64,000 bases of DNA from Candidatus Leptovillus gracilis (lineage in GTDB: Bacteria > Chloroflexota > Anaerolineae > Promineifilales > Promineifilaceae): NCBI GenBank assembly GCA_016716065.1, contig JADJXA010000025.1:62001-126000 (forward strand), given 5' to 3'. Positions 28,346 through 35,928 of the stretch are shown in pieces (the first letter of the stretch is position 1; the number at the start of each line of letters is the position of its first letter). A program made the position numbers and the translations under genes. The notes beneath the pieces were generated by a model. The model was not told the DNA's origin. It worked only from the letters and a program-made list of their open reading frames with translations, and did no database searches.

Positions 28346-28598
28346 CTGATTTCTTCTCCCATGTTTACGGTGCGAAAATTCAAGCCTGAATTACCGGGAG
28401 GGAAAGCGCCACCGACCAGTGCCAGTGACGCTCATTTCCCCCTACCGGCAGTGATAGCCAACTGCTAATTGCCATCGGCCACCACTTCCACAACGGCCGT
28501 GTCCCGGAACAAGCTGTTCCCTGATTGTTGGACACCGTACCGTGATAGAGGAATAATAGAGCAACGAGTCCGTCTTATAGGCGGGGAGAGGTGGCTGC

Positions 28599-29636
28599 AT
28601 GATTGATAGAAATTGGGATGCTTTAAAACGGCCGTTGCTCATCCTCAACCATTTACGGCAAGGGCCGGCCGATAAACAGACGCTGATACGGGCGGTGGGC
28701 CACATCATGTCCGACGCCTATCCCGAAACCAATGACAAGGCCCAAAGCCGCACCTTTGAACGGGACATCGAGAACGCGCGGCTGCGCTTGCTGGCAACCA
28801 TTGAATGGCAGCCGCGTCTGCGCCAGTATGTGCTGCACGATCCGGGGCCTTTTGTGCAAACCGAGTTATCACCGGAAGGGTTAACTGGCCTGGCGTTTCT
28901 CAAAGATTCGTTTACTACCAGTGAAGAGATACAGCGGGTGATACGGCCGTTGCTGGACTGGGTCGAACAGACAATGCCGCCAGAACAGATGCGGCAGATG
29001 GCGCATCAGCAGGCCCCTATCCATCTAAACATCCAGCGCATCAGCCAGGGAGAGATTCACCCGGAGGTGTGGCGCAAGGTCATTTACGCCATCAAGCAGC
29101 GTCGGATCATCACGTTTAGTTATGCCTCCCCCTTCCATGAAAAAAGCGAGGCGCGTCGGCATACGGTGGAGCCATACGCCCACTATTTCCGCGGCGGCCA
29201 TTTCTATTTGCGCGCTTACTGCTTGCGTTGGGTCGCGCCCAATGGATTTGAAGACGGCCATTTCTGGGCCAATCCCTACCGGCTGGACCACATCCTACCG
29301 GATGATCTGGACCTGCTGGGTACGTTTGTCATTCGCCAGCAGCCCCAACCCAGGCAGCAAATCCGGTACAAATTATCGCCCCGGATTGTCCGAGGTGGTA
29401 TCAGCCGCTACTTTGCGGAAATGGTCGTCAGTGAACCGGATGAAGAAGGGTGGGCGGAAGTGACTGCTTACACGGACAATGAATTTGAAGCATTCCGCAC
29501 TTTGCTGGCTTATGCGGATCAATGTGTTGTCCTGTCTCCATCCAGCCTGGTTGAGCGGATGAAACAAGTGGCCCAATCGTTCAACGCTTTTTATGGGGAA
29601 ACAGCGCCATCTCTCCCCGCCAATGAGACGGAGTGA
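28599..29636 (+). CDS. WYL-domain transcriptional regulator (BrxR-like)
   Basis: A 345-residue regulator. The N-terminal winged helix (LKRPLLILNHLRQGPADKQTLI, residues 8-29) is followed by a WYL domain (about 165-245): ITFSYASPFHEKSEARRHTVEPY, then GGHFYLRAYCL. The C-terminal extension is WCX-like. BrxR proteins of this architecture repress BREX operons and are encoded beside them. This gene lies divergently from the BREX genes, one gene away from brxA. GGGGAGAGG lies upstream of ATG 28599. It could instead serve the downstream sbcB group. Confidence 0.85.
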   Translation: MIDRNWDALKRPLLILNHLRQGPADKQTLIRAVGHIMSDAYPETNDKAQSRTFERDIENARLRLLATIEWQPRLRQYVLHDPGPFVQTELSPEGLTGLAFLKDSFTTSEEIQRVIRPLLDWVEQTMPPEQMRQMAHQQAPIHLNIQRISQGEIHPEVWRKVIYAIKQRRIITFSYASPFHEKSEARRHTVEPYAHYFRGGHFYLRAYCLRWVAPNGFEDGHFWANPYRLDHILPDDLDLLGTFVIRQQPQPRQQIRYKLSPRIVRGGISRYFAEMVVSEPDEEGWAEVTAYTDNEFEAFRTLLAYADQCVVLSPSSLVERMKQVAQSFNAFYGETAPSLPANETE

Positions 29637-29960
29637 GTACGTTATGCTTTAAATCAGTGGCATCCGATGCCTGTCTCGCAGCAGCAATCAGCCAGTCCAG
29701 TCCGGCTGAATGCTGGCCGCGATTTAAGTCCATGCAGGCTTATATGCGCCATCGCTGAGATTAAATCGGGCAGTAAGACGGGCGGCGGATGCCACGATGA
29801 ATCAAGACCTTACGGGTTAGAGACGTTTACAGGGAACCTGCACCAGTGGGTTGAAATTGGTACAAGCAAATGCGTCGCTCATAATGACCGCTGCACAGTT
29901 ACAGCGTGGACATTTGGAAATGATAGTGGCGGCAAAAGAAGTTCCCTGTTCATAAACCAA
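29637..29960. other. Intergenic stretch before sbcB
   Basis: This is 324 bp with no convincing gene. The plus-strand frame of the exonuclease is open through it, but codon use and composition do not look coding and the known family N-terminus starts only at about 29975. I see no terminator or operator. Confidence 0.5.
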
Positions 29961-31382
29961 GTGAATAAAGCAGTGAACCTTACACCCACTTACCTCTTCT
30001 ACGACCTGGAGACCAGCGGCCTCAACCCCGCCTTCGACCAGATTCTGCAATTCGCCGCCATCCGCACAGATGCCGCTTTTCAGGAACTCTCCCGTCACGA
30101 GTTCCGCGTCCACCTTCGCCCAGACATCATCCCTTCGCCCGGCGCGCTGCTGGCTACCGACATCTCCGTCTGCAAGGCATTGACCACCGGCATCGGAGAG
30201 TATGCGGCAGCGCGCCAGATTCACGCCCTGCTCAATCAGCCGGACACAATCAGCGTCGGCTACAACACCCTCAGCTTCGACGACGCCTTCCTTCGCTTCA
30301 CCTTCTACCGCAATCTGCTGCCCCCCTACGACCATCAATGGCGCAGCGGCTGCCGCCGCCTCGACATTTTCCCCATCGCCACCCATTACTGGCTGCAAGA
30401 TAGCCCCCTGCTCAACTGGCCGACGCTGGACGGCCAGCCGACGCTCAAGCTGGAACATCTCAAGCAGGCCAACGGGCTGGCCGAGGGGCAGGCCCACGAC
30501 GCCCTGGTGGATGTGGCCGCCACCGTCGAATTGGCGCGGCGGCTCCGTCAGGATGAGGCGCTCTGGGCCGAATGCCTGATTGACTTCGATAAAACCGCCT
30601 TCGCCGTGCGGCTGGCCCAACTGCCGCTGTTTCTGGAACGCCCCAACGCCCTTCTCATCCACAGCAAGTTCGGCTATGGGCGGCAGTGCCAGGTTCCCGC
30701 CCTCTATCTGGGGCAAAGCAACCACGCCGGGCAGCGCCATCTCTGGCTGCGCCTGGACAAGCCAGAACTCCAGCAGGCCGCCCCCGACAATCTCATGAAA
30801 ACAACCTGGATTATCCGCCAGAAACCGGGCGAACCCCCCTTCATCCAAACGCCGTCCCCTCATAAACTGAGCGATGAACGACGGGCCATCACACGGGCGA
30901 ATCTGGCCTGGCTGCAACACCAACCGGCGCTGCTGGCTGATATCTGCAGCCACCCCCTGGCCCCGCCGCCCGCCGACAGCTTCACCCCCGACGCCGACGC
31001 CGCCCTCTACGCCAATGGTTTTGCCACGCCGGAGTTGCACGACCAGCAGCAGCGGTTCCACCAGGCTTTCCTGCCGCAGAAAATCGCCCTGGCGTCCCAG
31101 TTCTCCGATGAAGTTAGCCACGAGCTGTCCATCCGGCTGCTCTGTCGCAGCGAGGGCCTGGCCTACCGCTTCCCGACCTATCAGGCTTATGAACGGCGCA
31201 TTCGCGATGATGCCCACCCCCTGCGCGACTTCCGCGGCCGCCCCCGACTGACGCCGGGACAGGCGTTGGCCGAACTTGAAGCCGAACGACAGCGGGCGAC
31301 TACTCCCCGCCAGCAGGCTATCCTCGCGGATTTACAACAGTACATCCGCTACCAATTCACTCGAGATTCATGGGACAGTTAG
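29961..31382 (+). CDS. sbcB: Exonuclease I (SbcB/ExoI family)
   Basis: A 473-residue DnaQ-fold 3'-5' single-strand exonuclease. DEDDh motifs are present: YDLETSG (Exo I, about residue 14), GYNTLSFDD (Exo II, about 100) and EGQAHDALVDV (Exo III, about 180). The QFAAIRTD and PSPGALLATDIS segments are typical of ExoI. Length fits the family if translation starts at GTG 29961 or GTG 29973; neither has a strong ribosome site. The last 13 bp overlap the next gene, so the two are translationally linked. Confidence 0.88.
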   Translation: MNKAVNLTPTYLFYDLETSGLNPAFDQILQFAAIRTDAAFQELSRHEFRVHLRPDIIPSPGALLATDISVCKALTTGIGEYAAARQIHALLNQPDTISVGYNTLSFDDAFLRFTFYRNLLPPYDHQWRSGCRRLDIFPIATHYWLQDSPLLNWPTLDGQPTLKLEHLKQANGLAEGQAHDALVDVAATVELARRLRQDEALWAECLIDFDKTAFAVRLAQLPLFLERPNALLIHSKFGYGRQCQVPALYLGQSNHAGQRHLWLRLDKPELQQAAPDNLMKTTWIIRQKPGEPPFIQTPSPHKLSDERRAITRANLAWLQHQPALLADICSHPLAPPPADSFTPDADAALYANGFATPELHDQQQRFHQAFLPQKIALASQFSDEVSHELSIRLLCRSEGLAYRFPTYQAYERRIRDDAHPLRDFRGRPRLTPGQALAELEAERQRATTPRQQAILADLQQYIRYQFTRDSWDS

Positions 31383-32320
31383 CCGGCTATCTACAACAGC
31401 AGTTCCAGAGCCATTGCCCGCCGGGCTGGCAGTTTCAGCCCGAAGCGCAGCTGCTCTCCGCTGACCTGTGCAGTTTGTTGGGCTATGCTCCCCAGGTGGA
31501 TGTTCTGCTGACACACCAAGACGGCCGTCGCCTCTGGATTGAGTTTGAAGTCAGCCGCGCCGACCCGGTAGCCAATCACGCCAAATTCGCCACCGCCCAC
31601 CTGTTCCAGCCGCAGGCGGAGCGCGACATCTTTCTCTCTATGATCAGCCCCCACGTCACCCGTGGACGGCGCAATCTGGCGGCTAACGCCATCTGGCTCA
31701 TGCGCTACGCCGGGATGCACGCTTTCCAGACGCCGCTCTTCCCCCACACCCCACCGCGCGAAATATACCGCCTGAACCATCTGGACAGGGCGGCGCTGAC
31801 TCAGGAACGGCTGGACATCAAAGGAGAAATCCAGCGCGCTCTCGCCGTGTCCGAGACGCTGGCCCAGGTGGATACGGCCGCTATCCACTTCATAGCCAAC
31901 CACATGGAGCTGATGTTTAACCTGCATCAATGGAACGAGGAGGTGTTGACCCCCTCCGGTCAGGCATTGTGGGGGCGACGCACCGTTACCTACTTTGTCT
32001 ACGACCCGATTTCGCGGCGCTTTGCTCCCTCCAAATTCTGCGCCTACGTCTCTGTCCCCGACACGACGCGCTTCACCTTGCCCATTTCCGGGGCGACGAT
32101 GACCCTGGCCCGTTATGCCGCCATAGACCACAGCGAACCCATCTTCGACGGTCACCGGGCGCATCGCCATCTGACGGACAATCTGGCGCTGACGCTCATG
32201 CCCGCCGCCACCCAGCCGGAGCTTCTGGGGCAGTTCCAGAGGTGGCAGGAACGTTACGAGGCGGCTGTTCGCGTTCACCCCTCGGGTCTCAAGTTCCTGG
32301 TCCCGCCAGACTGGTTTTAA
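31370..32320 (+). CDS. Putative PD-(D/E)XK nuclease-like protein coupled to sbcB
   Basis: A 316-residue protein of unrecognised family. An early segment, APQVDVLLTHQDGRRLWIEFEVSRA (residues about 39-63), has the D-x(n)-ExE spacing of PD-(D/E)XK nucleases: D in VDVL and the ExE pair in IEFEVS. No other domain is recognised. ATG 31370 lies inside the end of sbcB (13-bp overlap). Co-translation with a single-strand exonuclease suggests a shared DNA-processing or defence role, which is inference. Confidence 0.6.
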   Translation: MGQLAGYLQQQFQSHCPPGWQFQPEAQLLSADLCSLLGYAPQVDVLLTHQDGRRLWIEFEVSRADPVANHAKFATAHLFQPQAERDIFLSMISPHVTRGRRNLAANAIWLMRYAGMHAFQTPLFPHTPPREIYRLNHLDRAALTQERLDIKGEIQRALAVSETLAQVDTAAIHFIANHMELMFNLHQWNEEVLTPSGQALWGRRTVTYFVYDPISRRFAPSKFCAYVSVPDTTRFTLPISGATMTLARYAAIDHSEPIFDGHRAHRHLTDNLALTLMPAATQPELLGQFQRWQERYEAAVRVHPSGLKFLVPPDWF

Positions 32321-32331
32321 GAGGTTTCTCC

Positions 32332-32994
32332 ATGACTCATCTTCTCTACCTGCACGGCTTCGCATCTTCAGCCAACGGCCGAAAACCCGACTATCTGCGC
32401 TCCCAGCTGGCCGGGCAGCCGGGCGTGACCTTCCACGCCCTCGATTTCTCGCCCACGCCCGCCGACTTTGCCTACCTCACCGTTACCGGGATGATGAACC
32501 GCCTACGCCAATACATCCTGGACCGGGACTTGACGACGTTCGCCCTCATCGGCAGCTCGATGGGCGGGCTTGTCGCCCTCAATTACGCCGCCCGCTTCCC
32601 CGGCGCGGCTCGCCTGCTGCTGCTGTCGCCCGCGCTCACCTATCTCACCGGCGAGCGCGTCGGTCTGCCGCTGGCCGAGTGGCAGGCCAAAGGGGTGGGG
32701 GAGGTGTTCCACTACGGCTTCAATCGTCCCGTGTCGCTGCGTTATGACTTGGAGATAGACGGCCGTTTCTACCACACCCCGCCGCCGCCCCCAGCACCCA
32801 TCACCATCCTTCATGGGACGCAGGATGAAGTTGTGCCGGTGACGGCCAGCCGGGAGTACGCTGCCCGCTACCCGGAGCAGGTGCGGCTCATCGAAGTGGA
32901 AGCGGAACATGACATTAACGACCACTTGCCACTCATCTGGCAGGTGACGCAGCGCTTTTTATTACTGTCAGGAAGCGCATCACGTCATCCTTGA
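32332..32994 (+). CDS. YqiA-like alpha/beta hydrolase
   Basis: A 220-residue esterase-fold protein. It begins LLYLHGFASS (oxyanion HG), has a nucleophile elbow GSSMGG at about residues 78-83, an acidic residue in GTQDEVVP and the histidine in EHDINDHLP. This is the YqiA/YcfP layout. The start is ATG 32332, 11 bp after the preceding stop, so it belongs to the sbcB group transcriptionally. The natural substrate is unknown. Confidence 0.85.
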   Translation: MTHLLYLHGFASSANGRKPDYLRSQLAGQPGVTFHALDFSPTPADFAYLTVTGMMNRLRQYILDRDLTTFALIGSSMGGLVALNYAARFPGAARLLLLSPALTYLTGERVGLPLAEWQAKGVGEVFHYGFNRPVSLRYDLEIDGRFYHTPPPPPAPITILHGTQDEVVPVTASREYAARYPEQVRLIEVEAEHDINDHLPLIWQVTQRFLLLSGSASRHP

Positions 32995-33132
32995 AAACAG
33001 GCCAGGAAACACAAAGAAGGCTACCTCTGTTCCCTGCGGCGGCAGCCTTCTGCTACAATTCCCCTCAGATGAAGACATACTTGGCGCTGCCTGATGACCC
33101 ATGCCGCGCTACACCAAACAGGAGGCCAGGCG

Positions 33133-34398
33133 ATGACTCGACTCCCCATCCCAGGCGCAGACAGCGATAGCTGGGGCGAACTGCTCAACGAATTCTTGCG
33201 CGTCGAACATGAAGAAGACGGCCGTCACCGCTCTGGGGTCTACAACGTCCTGACTTTTGGCGCTCGTGGCGATGGTCTCCACAACGATACCCCGGCGATT
33301 CAAGCCGCCCTGGATGCGGCCGCAGACAAAGGGGGCGTCGTCTGGCTCGCCCCTACCGACGCTTTCTACCGCTGCGAAGGCTCGCTCCACGTCCCAGGCC
33401 ACGTCGCTCTAAAAGGGGGCTATGGCGGGATGCGGCGCGGCCACAAGTTATGGAATGAAACGCCGCGCGGCTCTGTCCTCTACGCCTACGACACGGCCGA
33501 TTTCATCACCATGAGCCACAACAGCCTGCTCGACGGCCTGGAAATCTTCTACCCCAACCAGGCGACGGCCGGCGAACCCATCCCCTACGGCTGGACCATC
33601 GCCATCCCGCCCGACCAGCATGGCGTCACCATCCGCAATGTGGCCTGCGCCAACCCATACCAGTTCATCTTCGCCCACGCCGATGGCTTCCTGATTGACA
33701 GCGTGCAGGGCTACCCATTGCTGAAGGGCATTAAACTGGGGCGCGTCGCCGACGTGCCGCGCCTCAACAACATTCATTTCAACCCCAATGTCTACCCCTC
33801 TCTGGACCCTTCCTTGCGCGACTGGGTGCAACAGCACGCCAGTTGTCTGGACATGGACATAGTCGAAGAGTTTATGGTCCACAACTTCTTTGGCTATGGT
33901 TACCTGCGCGGCATCTGGTTCACCGGCATCGCCGACGACCCCGGCCTCCTCGGCAGCTATGGCAGCATTAGCAACTTCGGTTTCGACGCCGTGATGGAGG
34001 GTATTCTCATTGAGAACCGGGGGATTTCCGGCCGGCAGGGACTTTCTCTGAGCAATGGCCGGATCATCCCCTTTGCCGGTCCGGTGGGGGCGCGGGCCGG
34101 CATCAAGTTTGTGGACGATTTACCCACCAACGACCCGAATTTCAGCCCAGCTGTCAGCCTGAGTAACGTCAACTTCTTCAGCCCCCATGAGCGTTCCATC
34201 TGGATTGGCCCCAACTCACGGGCGCGGCTGACGATGTTTGGCGGCCAATGCAATGAATACACCAATGAAGCGGTTTTGGTGGAGAGCCAGTCGGCGGCGG
34301 TGCGGTTGGTGGGGGTGCGTACCTTTAACGGCAGCGGCCCGCGCATCAACAATCCCCATGGCGCAGATGTGGCCGACCTGGGCGCGTTGACGTTCTGA
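33133..34398 (+). CDS. Pectate-lyase-superfamily beta-helix protein
   Basis: A 422-residue right-handed beta-helix protein. After a short PIPGADSDSWGELLNEFL leader-like segment it has the classic FGARGDGLHNDTPAIQAALDAA motif (residues about 37-58) of the pectate-lyase-3 superfamily, followed by repeated short strands. The N-terminal sequence resembles those on phage tail and appendage proteins. It has no signal peptide. GGAGG stands 7 bp before ATG 33133. No catalytic residues can be assigned. Confidence 0.75.
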   Translation: MTRLPIPGADSDSWGELLNEFLRVEHEEDGRHRSGVYNVLTFGARGDGLHNDTPAIQAALDAAADKGGVVWLAPTDAFYRCEGSLHVPGHVALKGGYGGMRRGHKLWNETPRGSVLYAYDTADFITMSHNSLLDGLEIFYPNQATAGEPIPYGWTIAIPPDQHGVTIRNVACANPYQFIFAHADGFLIDSVQGYPLLKGIKLGRVADVPRLNNIHFNPNVYPSLDPSLRDWVQQHASCLDMDIVEEFMVHNFFGYGYLRGIWFTGIADDPGLLGSYGSISNFGFDAVMEGILIENRGISGRQGLSLSNGRIIPFAGPVGARAGIKFVDDLPTNDPNFSPAVSLSNVNFFSPHERSIWIGPNSRARLTMFGGQCNEYTNEAVLVESQSAAVRLVGVRTFNGSGPRINNPHGADVADLGALTF

Positions 34399-34421
34399 CC
34401 GGATGGGTGAAGGAGGCCACT

Positions 34422-34637
34422 ATGACATTGATTCACCAGCGGATCAGTCGCCGCCGGTTCATCCAGTTGGCGCTGGGCACGGCTGTTTGTCTGACTGCGC
34501 CAGCTATCCGAGGCGCATCGCCGAGCAATTTGTCGCCGACAGCCGCGACGGTAACGCTGCGCGGCTATGGCGCTGGTCTTTACGGTCGGGGCGCTTATGG
34601 AGCCAGGTCTGTTTACCTGCCCATTGTCGCCAGGTGA
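34422..34637 (+). CDS. Small Tat-signal protein
   Basis: A 71-residue protein opening with a twin-arginine signal: RISRRRFIQLALGTAVCL, then TAPAIRGA as cleavage zone. The mature part is only about 40 residues, glycine/tyrosine-rich (GYGAGLYGRGAYGA), and ends VYLPIVAR, a motif like the IYLPLV ends of Chloroflexota surface proteins. GGAGG precedes ATG 34422. It lies between the beta-helix and P-loop genes, all co-oriented. It may be a short secreted protein or the front of a shortened gene. Confidence 0.6.
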   Translation: MTLIHQRISRRRFIQLALGTAVCLTAPAIRGASPSNLSPTAATVTLRGYGAGLYGRGAYGARSVYLPIVAR

Positions 34638-34654
34638 AAAGGAGCGCGCTGCCG

Positions 34655-35335
34655 ATGGAGTTTCTTGTTAACAACTGCCTGCTGACCAACGCCCGTACCG
34701 CTCTAAGCCAGCGCCACAATCTTTACTGGCTCTTAGGTGGGTCGGGGGCGGGTAAGACCACGGTCTGCCGTCTGCTGGCCGAACAGACAGGGCTATCCAT
34801 CTACGATATGGACGCCCATATTTACGGCAGCTATCACGACCGTTTCACGGCCAACCACCCTGTCAACCGCGCCTGGGCCGCCGCGCCCAACGGTCTGGCC
34901 TGGTTATTGCAAATGTCCTGGGAGACGTTTAATCAGTTCAACCAGGCAGCGCTGCCGGAATACCTGGATTTGTTGGTCGCCGACCTGGAAGGGCCGGAAT
35001 ATGCGCGAGGCGTCCTGATTGACGGCGGCATTTGCAACCCGGCCTTGCTGGCCCAGGTCATCCCGCCGACGCAACTTGTCTGCCTGGCCGCGCCAGAACA
35101 GTCCAGCGTCCAGGTCTGGGAAGCAGGCGGTGAGCGGGGTGAGATGAAGTTGTTTATTGACCAACTGCCACATCCAGAAGAATTGTGGCGCAAATTTCTG
35201 GAATTTGACATGCGCATCACCGAGACGCTCTGGCAAGAAAGTCGGGCCTGCGGCATTCCTGTCTGTATCCGTAGCCACGAAGACCCAATAGAAGCCTTTA
35301 CCCATTGCGTTGGCCAGACATTGGGTATCATGTGA
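34655..35335 (+). CDS. P-loop NTPase/kinase-like protein
   Basis: A 226-residue protein with Walker A GGSGAGKTT at about residues 28-36, then SIYDMDAHIYG as in small-molecule or shikimate-kinase-like P-loop proteins. IDGGICNP may be the Walker B region. ATG 34655 was chosen because AAAAGGAG precedes it; the longer frame from 34403 overlaps the Tat gene and is not credible. The substrate cannot be assigned. Confidence 0.7.
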   Translation: MEFLVNNCLLTNARTALSQRHNLYWLLGGSGAGKTTVCRLLAEQTGLSIYDMDAHIYGSYHDRFTANHPVNRAWAAAPNGLAWLLQMSWETFNQFNQAALPEYLDLLVADLEGPEYARGVLIDGGICNPALLAQVIPPTQLVCLAAPEQSSVQVWEAGGERGEMKLFIDQLPHPEELWRKFLEFDMRITETLWQESRACGIPVCIRSHEDPIEAFTHCVGQTLGIM

Positions 35336-35384
35336 GCTTTGCCGCTGTCACCGGTACAATTCAGTCGCAAACAGGAGATGACCC

Positions 35385-35705
35385 ATGACCCGCGAAAAAA
35401 GCTACACCCCCGTCGCCTCTTATGAACAACTGAAGCTGGCGGAAACGGCCGTTACCCAGGCCACCACCGCCGACCACATCCGCGAAGCCACGCGGAAGCA
35501 TGGCGCGAAGATTGGCTACAAAGCCTTCTGCTACCTGCTCACCGGCAAAATGACGCCGGAGGGGATGAAACCGGACGAGGCGGCGGTCACGGCTGTTGCC
35601 CTCGAAGAAGACGGCAAGGCCGCTGAGGCGCAGGCCATCTACCGCCTCATCCTGGCCGCGCATCCGGACCACCCTTTGGCCAAAGTGGAGTGGGAAGGTC
35701 ATTGA
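35385..35705 (+). CDS. Hypothetical 106-residue protein
   Basis: A small soluble protein with a helical core: LKLAETAVTQATTADHIREA, then KIGYKAFCYLLTGK. A TPR-like tail (AEAQAIYRLILAAHPDH) follows. AGGAGATGACCC precedes ATG 35385. No family was recognised. It contains an ACGGCCGT octamer and so seems long resident. Confidence 0.65.
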   Translation: MTREKSYTPVASYEQLKLAETAVTQATTADHIREATRKHGAKIGYKAFCYLLTGKMTPEGMKPDEAAVTAVALEEDGKAAEAQAIYRLILAAHPDHPLAKVEWEGH

Positions 35706-35767
35706 AGTTCTCTGATTGTGGTTATCACTCATGTTGAGCCAGGGCTTCCGCCAGCTGATATTTAGAC

Positions 35768-35873
35768 GACGGACCCACAGGAGATCGCGGCGCATGTGGC
35801 AAAGCAGCGATGGCTGTTTGACGTGGGCTGCACGCGGACGATGCGTTATCTGTTTATGACGCATGAGCAATAA
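35768..35873 (+). pseudogene. Degraded 3' gene remnant
   Basis: The plus strand reads DPQEIAAHVAKQRWLFDVGC and then MRYLFMTHEQ stop, a plausible protein tail, but the frame upstream is closed by a stop near 35763 and no start exists. The parent family is not recognised. Confidence 0.3.
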
Positions 35874-35928
35874 GGGGAAAGATAACGCTAAATAACCGCG
35901 ACAGAATGCAGTCTCGCCGGAGGTCAGT

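Noticed and set aside
29667..29960. N-terminal extension of the exonuclease frame by 98 residues
   Set aside because: Family proteins begin near TYLFYDLETSG and the extension has no domain or consistent codon use.
29817..31217. 466-residue minus-strand ORF
   Set aside because: It is antisense to the exonuclease I gene, whose three DEDDh motifs are intact; the minus-strand product is Gly/Val-rich shadow sequence.
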